Source: Fistulifera solaris
Lineage: Eukaryota > Bacillariophyta > Bacillariophyceae > Naviculales > Stauroneidaceae
Direction: 5' to 3'
Length of the DNA stretch: 64,000 bases
Assembly: GCA_030295235.1 (NCBI GenBank)
Contig: AP026164.1
Location: 1,240,001-1,304,000 of the forward strand
The number at the start of each line of letters is the position of its first letter. The stretch's first letter is position 1. Of the stretch, positions 57,384 through 64,000 are shown piece after piece. The position numbers and the translations under genes are program-made. The notes under the pieces were generated by a model. The model ran no database searches and was not told the DNA's origin. It saw nothing but the letters and a program-made list of their open reading frames with translations.

Positions 57384-57756
57384 GGTAGGAAGGATGAGTG
57401 AGATGTTTCAATAACAGTTGTAGGGTTTCGACTATGAATAACAGCTATTGTGTAATTTTGAAGGTACCGGTACAGGTACAGTACCAGGTAGCGCATAGTA
57501 TGCAATCAGTTTGAAGTCGGATTACTCTGTGTTAGAGCAGTCACTACATCCGGAAATGGCAACAACCGAATCTGCATGCCAGTTGCCAATTTTTTTGTAC
57601 TCATAACCAGTCTTGCTACCAATGTAGTAGTGAATGCCGTGTGGCAGATAATTCCGATTCAGTCTTGTTCGATCGAGTCCCCTCGACATTTTCGTTTTTG
57701 GCGTAATTTCTCGTTCAACTCAAATCACATTCCTGTTCATCATTTCATCCTTTATC
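57384..57756. other. Intergenic region with a GGTACC-type repeat
   Basis: About 370 bp between BCAS2 (left) and the transposase remnant. The block at 57462-57490 reads GGTACCGGTACAGGTACAG then TACCAGGTA. No terminal inverted repeat for the downstream element could be matched by eye. Confidence 0.5.
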
Positions 57757-58421
57757 ATGGAGGCTTCAGCTGCCGAAGCTGAAATACTGCAGCGCATCAC
57801 TCGCAGCAAGCAGCGGCAAAGGCTGCTGCTGCTGCGCACTATTTTCTGGAAGCATCGTCAAAAATTTTATCCGATGAAATGGAGGACACTTTGCCCGAAA
57901 CCGACCCTGTCGCCCGCAAGCATCGTCACAAGAAACACCCAAGGCCCAAGCAGCTCTTACAATCACGCTGCTGCTTTGCAGCGCATCCTTACTGATTACC
58001 TTGGTCCCCAGCCAAGGTTCAACGACAAACAGTTTTATAACATGTTCCGCATTTCTCCCGGCCCGATTCCAACGCATAATGGAAGACTTTATGAATTCTG
58101 GAGTCGTTTAGTGAAAGGCATAAAGGAACCGACAAACGATTTAGAAAAACGATACACCTCTTGACAGGAAGGCGCGTAAAGACATTGAGCGAAGCGTTCG
58201 GTGTTCTTCAGCGCAGCTTTCAATTCATTAAAAAACCAATTGAGCTTCATAACCTGGATGCAATTGGTGCAAGATGCTAATTGAATGCAGCAGAAGATCC
58301 CGTCGTAGGTTTGGAATCTGAAGCTTCTCTACCAGCAATTAGTGGGAGATGGCATGAGTTGGTAAATCTTGAAGAGCATATGCGCCTATACAGAGCAATT
58401 ATGTCAAAGTTCAAAAAGTAG
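57757..58421 (+). pseudogene. Decayed DDE transposase (PIF/Harbinger-like) remnant
   Basis: Fragments of a plant-type DDE transposase lie in order but in different frames. They are an Ala/Lys-rich start and SDEMEDTLPE (about 57850-57900), ALQRILTDYLGPQPRFNDKQ with FYNMFRIS (57970-58055), FQRIMEDFMNSGV (about 58067-58106), then RKDIERAFGVLQRSF and QFIKKPIELHNLDAI (58175-58265), and finally RWHELVNLEEHMRLYRAIM up to a TAG at 58419-58421. The ERAFGVLQ segment is the highly conserved end of the DDE domain in these elements. The roughly 200 residues that should lie between the N-terminal part and this segment, including the acidic catalytic residues, are missing, so it cannot be active. At least four frame changes are needed. 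Some may be assembly indels, but the deletion is real decay. Confidence 0.7.
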
Positions 58422-58587
58422 ATGATAACATGAAATATTAATAATTAAAACCTACTAAATTTATCCTAAAATCTAAGTGTAATGCGACCTAATGCTGGAG
58501 CCTCTTCACTCATTACTCTTGTCGGTGTCGTTGTTGTCGTTTTTGTTGTTGTTGTCGTTGGTGCGTCCCTCACGACTTCAGAGAAGA

Positions 58588-59106
58588 TCAAGTCGGATTC
58601 ATCGCAGGTAATGGATTTTCGCAGGAGCGGCAAATCTCAATGTTCTGTGGGACTGCAAGTGAAGGATCATTCTCTTTTCCGTCACCGCCGTGGTCTTTCT
58701 CGGTCGCATTAGGAGAATTCTCGTTGTCGGACGACACCAAGGGAACAGACATGTCGGTACCAGGAACTCCATTTGCAAGAGCGACAGCCTTCTTAAGAAA
58801 AGCCTGAGCCTGGCTTTTCTCACCGCGCTGCTCGAAAACAGCAGCCAGGTTGGTAAATGTCTCGCTCTGAAATGCAAAGGCAAGAATACGACCAGAATCA
58901 GCAAGACTCTCAAGAACTTTGAGCTTCTTTGCTGCCATTGCCTCGGCTTTCATGCTTTCCTCCTTTTCTCGCTTAGCAACCTTTGATCCCATAGGGCGAA
59001 GAGTTTTAACCGACGAATAAACCCTTCCATTTACCAACGAATGATCAATATCACTCTGTACTTCGGTCGGCCGAACTGAGGCAACTGTTCGAGAATATCC
59101 AAACAA
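58588..59106 (-). CDS. Short protein of unknown function, possibly transposon-related
   Basis: A 172-residue ORF. It has TLRPMGSKVAKREKEESMKA followed by a helical region (NLAAVFEQRGEKSQAQAFLK) and an acidic Ser/Asn/Asp-rich C-terminus with two cysteines (EICRSCENP). The RPMGSK-x-x-K stretch with the following Lys/Glu/Ala helix recalls the C-terminal domain found in plant NAM-like and PIF/Harbinger ORF1 proteins. The helical part instead looks like a TPR fragment. It faces the transposase remnant tail-to-tail, as the two ORFs of such elements often do, but it lacks a Myb-like N-terminal domain. The start at 59106 is uncertain; an upstream exon is possible. Confidence 0.45.
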   Translation of the reverse strand: MFGYSRTVASVRPTEVQSDIDHSLVNGRVYSSVKTLRPMGSKVAKREKEESMKAEAMAAKKLKVLESLADSGRILAFAFQSETFTNLAAVFEQRGEKSQAQAFLKKAVALANGVPGTDMSVPLVSSDNENSPNATEKDHGGDGKENDPSLAVPQNIEICRSCENPLPAMNPT

Positions 59107-59804
59107 TTCGAGAAGGCAACAGAAGTCACGAGAAATAAGAATAGTAAAACATCACAAACGAGAAAAGTATTTCAAACAGATGTGTTTAGGAAACTCGGAA
59201 GGAGGGAAGCACAATGTTTACGAGGTGAAATTCTTTCAACGGAGAGTTTTGATAGTTTTGATTTTCAAACGTTGGAGGGAAACTGAATCAGTACAAAAAC
59301 GACGTAGAAATTGCGTAGAGCAAGTGAGTCGGGCGTTTGTTTCCTAAATCCGAAAGCGGGTAACAACTCTATTTTTTTGGGAGGTGGGCGCGAGTCTTGC
59401 TGCCAATTTCCAAAAAAGCAAAAAGTTCTTACCACCCCTATCTGCCAAATCCGAATATAGTGACGGCATTTTGAGTACCGGTGGGGTAAGTACTTCATTC
59501 ACGAGTTCTTCTTTCTACTTATAGTGAATGCTCTTACTCTAGGGTTACAAAATTTGCTCCCAGGCACCGCTTTATTCATTCATCCTTCTTGAAAAGTCAC
59601 ACCGCACCTAACCTTCACATCGTATCTCGTCCGCCCTTCGTACCGCTATGTCACAGGAAAGGACGACAGAAGGACGCAAAATCGAACTTCGCCCTCCACA
59701 ACTCAGAAAAACCTTGACGACTTGGAAACCTTTTTTGAAGAGCCACCCAAAGACAACGAACTTGTAAATCTCTTACTCTGCTACGAGGCAATCTTGAAGC
59801 AAGC
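59107..59804. other. Intergenic region and NAA25 leader
   Basis: About 700 bp. The right part is the presumed promoter and 5' leader of NAA25 and contains a small upstream ORF, listed separately. A short AGTACCGGTGG element is near 59475. No RNA gene seen. Confidence 0.45.
59648..59767 (+). promoter_or_regulatory. Upstream ORF (39 codons) before NAA25
   Basis: An ATG at 59648 opens a 39-codon frame ending in TAA at 59765-59767, only 37 bases before the NAA25 start. If the transcript begins upstream of 59648 this would be a translated leader ORF that lowers initiation at 59805. It might also be part of an unrecognised first exon. Transcript start is unknown. Confidence 0.3.
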
Positions 59805-62800
59805 ATGAACAAACTCTCTCCGATCTACACGGCGCTGGAAAATGGCGCTTACAACAAGGCCATTAAACTCTGTCTCGCCCAACCTGCCAATGTCCTCCTT
59901 GCCAAAGCTTTGTTGGCACATGCTTACGGGAAGGCAGGGCAACGATTCAAAGCTCTTCTGGTAGTTCAGGAAATTCTTGGTCAGCAGTATTGCAAGGATT
60001 ACTTTCCAGAACTTCGATTAGAACTTAAATACTCCATAGAGAGTCTTTCGGAAACGACAGCAACCACCACTTCTGCTCCTGTGGCTACCGCTAAAAAAAG
60101 CAGGAAAGAAAGGAAAGAAGAAGGGAGCCACCACACCTTCTACCGGAGAAAACCCGCAGACAGATGCAACGGACGACAGGTGGGATCTCATTGATCGATT
60201 GGATGTGCCACCTCAACTGCCTGAATCGTGGGATCAGGTGCCGCCGCCCTCCGATGCACTGATCGATGAAACGCTGCTCTCGACCTTGTCCATGACAATG
60301 GTGTCGGTGTTGAGACTTCCGTTGACTTGTTATCAAATGTATTGTTGGGCTGCATCCAAAGCGGAAAACGATGAATTCACCGTACGGAAAGCTTATCTTT
60401 CTGGCTTCGCGGTGTTAGTAGCTCCTCAGTATCAGCACATTGCCGGGGCCATTCTAGCAAATATGCAAGTATTGGCACTGCAGCTGGCCCGCATTCAACA
60501 ACAAACATTTGGAATTAGCCAGGCGACTGCGTGGGCAGCGCAAACGGCACTTTGGCAATTGCAGCTCGAGTCGCAGGATCCACAAAAAATGATCCTGTTG
60601 CCGCGCTTGGCGGAGTCATTGGCCAGCAAAGCGGTGTATCAGCAACCCTGCAAGGACCCGTTGACGGCAACGGAAAACTTTTTGCTCTACATACGTACTC
60701 TGGACTATCAGAACAAGTGGGAGGAAAAGCTGAAAGCATTACAAGATAAATTAGATGAGGGGGCCGATCAAATGGTGCCGCCACGACAGACGGTTCTCGA
60801 TATGAAAGCGGATACATTGTTGAAAATGAAACGTTTCAGTGAAGCTCGGGAGGTAATAGAAGAGCTCTTGAGCGTATATCCAGATGATTGGAGGTTTTGG
60901 AAGATACATTTGGAGTGCGTCTTGGGGGAATCAGACGGCGCTGATGTGGATGCAACGGAAAGGTTCGTCGAGACCGTTCTCGAGAAGAATAAGGACAATA
61001 AGTATCCCCTTCGCGGCCCTCGCTTGATACGCCTAGATTTAGTGGAGAAACGGATTAAATTGGAGAACATTAGTGAGGATGAAGCACGCCAAGCAATGTT
61101 GAATGCTATCAAGGCGTACGGCGATGAAATTGGAGGTAGCTGCACGTGCGCATATGCAGACCTCGCTCCTTACTTGGACACTATTCTAACAGGTTCTGAA
61201 ATTGAGTTTGGGAAATCATTGGTGGAATGGGCGAAAGAAAAACAAGTTTCTCCCATCGATGATGATCCGAAGGCATCTCGAATACAACTTCGAAATTATC
61301 TCCTGGGAATGAATGTTTTACACCGAGTCGTGACAGAACACAAAGAATTACTTGAAATAGCACTCCCTCCTTGGCAGGATCTTATTGAAGTCTGGAAAAC
61401 TTTCGAATCAACAGGCGAAAAAGACCAGGCGCAGAAGGAAAGCAGGCCTGCCGACGACCTTATACTTTTGCAGTCCAACAACTACTCTATGATGGTCCGG
61501 ATAGAGAAAGGCTAGTTACAGCCGCATGTCTTCTTGAATCAGCAATACGTTGGTCGCCATACAATGCATATTTGAAGATTTCTGCAATTTTAGTGTACGG
61601 TGCATTGAACTCGGTATCACGGGCGTGGGAACTGGCGAAGGGTCTCCAAATAAAACACATTCAGCATGAATCGTGCGTATTCTTTCTTCTACCACTGTTG
61701 CACGCCGGTGGCCTTTACCGAGAAATGTTGTTTATCTGTCAGGAGATACTTCGGCTTCAACAAACTGCAATTCGCGATGCTAGTGATTTTGCTGCTCGGG
61801 CAATGGAAAATGGCACATGCAGTAAAGCCGAAGAGTTTATAAACTTTCAGAAAAAGCGAATGAACATGTCCTTGACAACTTTGGAAGCAAAGGCTATATT
61901 CTTGATAGCGCAGCTATGTATGTACATGACGATAGGCAAGATGCCCTTGGGGCCATTCAAGGGATAGTCGGTGGAGAATCCGATATCGAAAGAGCAAGTC
62001 AGATGGTAGCAGAAGCTCACAACCCCTTAGGAGCCTTCAGCCTATTAAAGTTCAGAGGTTCCATTGAACACATGTCGATGATTTACTCTGACAATCGGGA
62101 CTTTTCAGTTTTCTCGAATGAAATTCTGCTTAAGCGAACGTTCGCGTCTTCAGAGCAAATTTTAAATGAATGTATGCGTCGCGGACATCATCAACGGTTG
62201 CTCATCACCGCATCTCTGTGTCTTGGAAGCAACCAAAGGTCCCAAAAAGGAAAGATATCTAAGAATACGATCGATCAAGAGAAGTGTTGCAAGAGTCTGT
62301 TATCGACCATTCAATCGGCAGATGCGTTTTCGCTCGACCAAAGGTACAGCTTTATGCTCAAGTCAATGCACGGGCTATGCTTTGCTATTTCTGTGTTTGG
62401 AGCTGGAATTTATCCCGATTCGTCAACTATTGAAGACACATTAGAAAGTAGAGAGGAGAAAATCGTATCGTATCTTTGTGCTGCTGAAAATGACTTGAAT
62501 AATGGTGTCAAAACTTTTCCTTTTGCTTCGAATGTAATATCCGTTGCTGAGGTATGCCGGTTAGTTCCTGATTGCCTTATTCCAATTTTTGCTCTCTTTC
62601 GCATGTGTCTCCGTGCTGCGGAGCTTTACGGGTGGGGTCCTCGAAAACATAAATCGAAACCCTGCGCTTCAGCTGTATTTTCTTTGTACACTACAATTCG
62701 ATTTTTGATTAAGCAAATGAAGGATTGCATTTCAAGGTAAGAATGTTGTCATTCTTTGAATCTTCTCTCGCGAACTAATTTTCACCCGAATTTAAGTTTG

Positions 62801-62977
62801 CCTGATACAACGTTGCACACAGGCGAATTTGATTCAAATCTTCTTTCGGAATTAGCAGACAGAAGGGTCTGCAAGGATACTATAGAACACATTTTTAATG
62901 GGCAGGAGAGCACTCGCTCTCGTGTCAGTATGGTGCTGGACGCTATGATTGAATCTCTGGAATCGCAATGTGAATGA
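59805..62977 (+). CDS. NAA25: NAA25, auxiliary subunit of the NatB N-terminal acetyltransferase
   Basis: NAA25 (Mdm20) is the helical TPR-like scaffold that holds the NAA20 catalytic subunit to ribosomes. It is about 1,037 residues after repair, the usual size. Exon 1 runs 59805-62736, then a 60-nt intron (GTAAGA donor, phase 2) and exon 2 62797-62977. The start MNKLSPIYTALENGAYNKAI matches the family's N-terminal TPR, followed by LLAKALLAHAYGKAGQRFKA. A Lys/Gly-rich linker (KKAGKKGKKKGATTPS) comes next. The central NatB/MDM20 domain includes ENFLLYIRTLDYQNKWEEKL and YPDDWRFWKIHLECVL, then RLVTAACLLESAIRWSPYN. Three single-base breaks occur: extra A in A7 60093-60099, missing T in T4 61466-61469 and missing A at 61889-61891. 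Each repair joins conserved sequence. Confidence 0.88.
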
Positions 62978-63115
62978 TACCAACGTTATTAGTATCAGTT
63001 GATCGCCTTTTCTATTCAATTCTCGTTCTCGGCCTGTTGATCATGTTGGCGTGATTACCGTATTTTATTTGATTAGTATTGACAAGGACAGTCCTATGTT
63101 CTTATGGATCCACAA

Positions 63116-64000
63116 TTAAATAGTTCCTTTGAAGTTCGCAACGCGATGCTCTTTGAGCTCAGTCCTACCTGAAGCTTTACGCTTCAAAGCGGCCTGAGCA
63201 GAAGCAAGTCTTGCAACCGGCACACGGAACGGAGAGCACGAGACGTAGTCCAACCCAACATCATCGAAGAACTCAATTGACGCGGCATCACCTCCATGCT
63301 CACCACAGACAGACAACGAAAGTGAGGGGTTAACAGAACGCCCTTTTGCCGCAGAGAGACGAAGCAGCCATCCCACTCCATCGGCATCAATTGTCTTAAA
63401 TGGGTCCTTTTGAAAATTCCAAGCTCGTTGTATTTGGGTATGAATTCTCCAGCGTCATCTCGCGAGATCCCAAGCGTCATTTGAGTCAAGTCGTTGGTAC
63501 CAAAGGAAAAGAACTTGCAGAGAAAGTCGCCGGTTTCTGGATCTGTGGTTGCAGCAATTTTTTCCGATTGCAACGCAGCGCTGGGTACTTCGATCATGGT
63601 TCCTATTTGATAGCGAAGGTCCTTTTTCCTTTCCTTTTAACCTTCTCAGCGGTGCTCTTTACCAACAGAGCCTGATGCTCAAACTCCCGGACATTTCCAA
63701 CCAAGGGTATCATGATACGAGGGAACGGGTTTGCGCTAGGGTCGACGTCGATGATGTCAGCAGCTGCATTCATAATAGCTTCTACCTGCATCGTTGTCAA
63801 CTCGGGACGACAAATACCCAAACGACAGCCGCGTAAGCCGAGCATAGGGTTTTCTTCGTGCATTTTTTCTATATCGATCTTGAGTTGATGGACATCATCG
63901 TAACCAAGCTCTTTGCCATACTTTCGCTAACTGAAGAGAGCGGTGGAGTAAACTCATGCAACGGAGGATCTAGGAGGCGCACGGTTACAGGATTGTCACC
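63116..64000 (-). CDS. PPDK: Pyruvate, phosphate dikinase, C-terminal part
   Basis: PPDK interconverts pyruvate plus ATP plus phosphate with PEP plus AMP plus pyrophosphate. The window holds about 295 C-terminal residues; the rest lies beyond base 64000. This is the PEP/pyruvate-binding barrel: [70 protein letters not shown], the catalytic-cysteine loop [16 protein letters not shown] and [20 protein letters not shown]. It ends in RVANFKGTI, like other PPDKs plus a short tail. Three single-base losses break the frame (TTT 63912-63914, T5 63623-63627 and T4 63408-63411 on the + strand). Targeting cannot be judged because the N-terminus is missing. Confidence 0.93.

Noticed and set aside
1-64000. 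CRISPR array, prophage, rRNA or tRNA genes
   Set aside because: No regularly spaced repeats, phage genes or rRNA/tRNA-like segments were seen by eye; tRNA detection without a program is weak.

Overview
The window looks like nuclear DNA of a photosynthetic stramenopile, most probably a pennate diatom close to Phaeodactylum tricornutum. The evidence is compact genes with few, short GT-AG introns (60-163 nt), and five proteins (Tic110, enolase, ABCF, EF-P, AlgH family) that begin with a signal peptide ending at an aromatic-residue (ASAFAP-type) cleavage motif, the entry signal for complex plastids. Proline/threonine-rich cell-surface stalks and intergenic DNA sprinkled with GGTACC palindromes also fit. 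There are no operons, CRISPR arrays or recognisable rRNA/tRNA genes.

Layout. 1-1848: 3' part of a secreted DUF285 (BspA-like) repeat protein. 1984-5458 (-): Tic110. 6144-7833: plastid enolase. 7983-10726 (-): plastid ABCF ATPase. 11219-11981: plastid EF-P. 13154-14806: diatom protein of unknown role. 15041-15730 (-): plastid AlgH/DUF179 protein. 16488-17456: unknown conserved protein. 17927-32988: a HECT ubiquitin ligase of about 4,950 residues. 33123-33722 (-): RBBP9-like hydrolase. 33954-34535: LENG1-like Cir_N protein. 35090-35731 (-): multi-pass protein with a CREST-like His/Asp pattern. 35884-35999: tiny SERF-like ORF. 36462-37188: DUF1279/FAM210-like protein. 37489-40636 (-): STT3 oligosaccharyltransferase. 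41269-42652: single-pass membrane protein with a PDZ domain. 43405-44586 (-): aspartoacylase family. 44926-45858 (-): ankyrin protein. 46316-48040 (-): secreted EF-hand protein with a GPI-like tail. 48631-49014: small unknown. 49120-51618 (-): Hsp110. 52039-53584 (-): CYP51. 54006-54779 (-): phosphoglycerate mutase. 55895-56681: PXMP4. 56748-57383 (-): BCAS2/SPF27. 57757-58421: decayed DDE transposase. 58588-59106 (-): unknown short protein. 59805-62977: NAA25. 63116-64000 (-): 3' end of pyruvate phosphate dikinase.

How they fit together. A plastid theme runs through the first 16 kb (import, translation, carbon metabolism). Phosphoglycerate mutase, enolase and PPDK, which interconvert 3-phosphoglycerate, PEP and pyruvate, all lie in the window, but scattered and on both strands. 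The remainder is ordinary eukaryotic housekeeping: N-glycosylation, sterol synthesis, chaperoning, splicing, N-terminal acetylation and ubiquitination.

Main caution. At least 21 conserved reading frames break by one base, nearly always at or beside a homopolymer, in genes of unrelated function. I read these as assembly or base-calling indels, not biology. The protein lengths given assume they are repaired. All gene calls are from reading translated sequence and remembered family motifs; no search was run.
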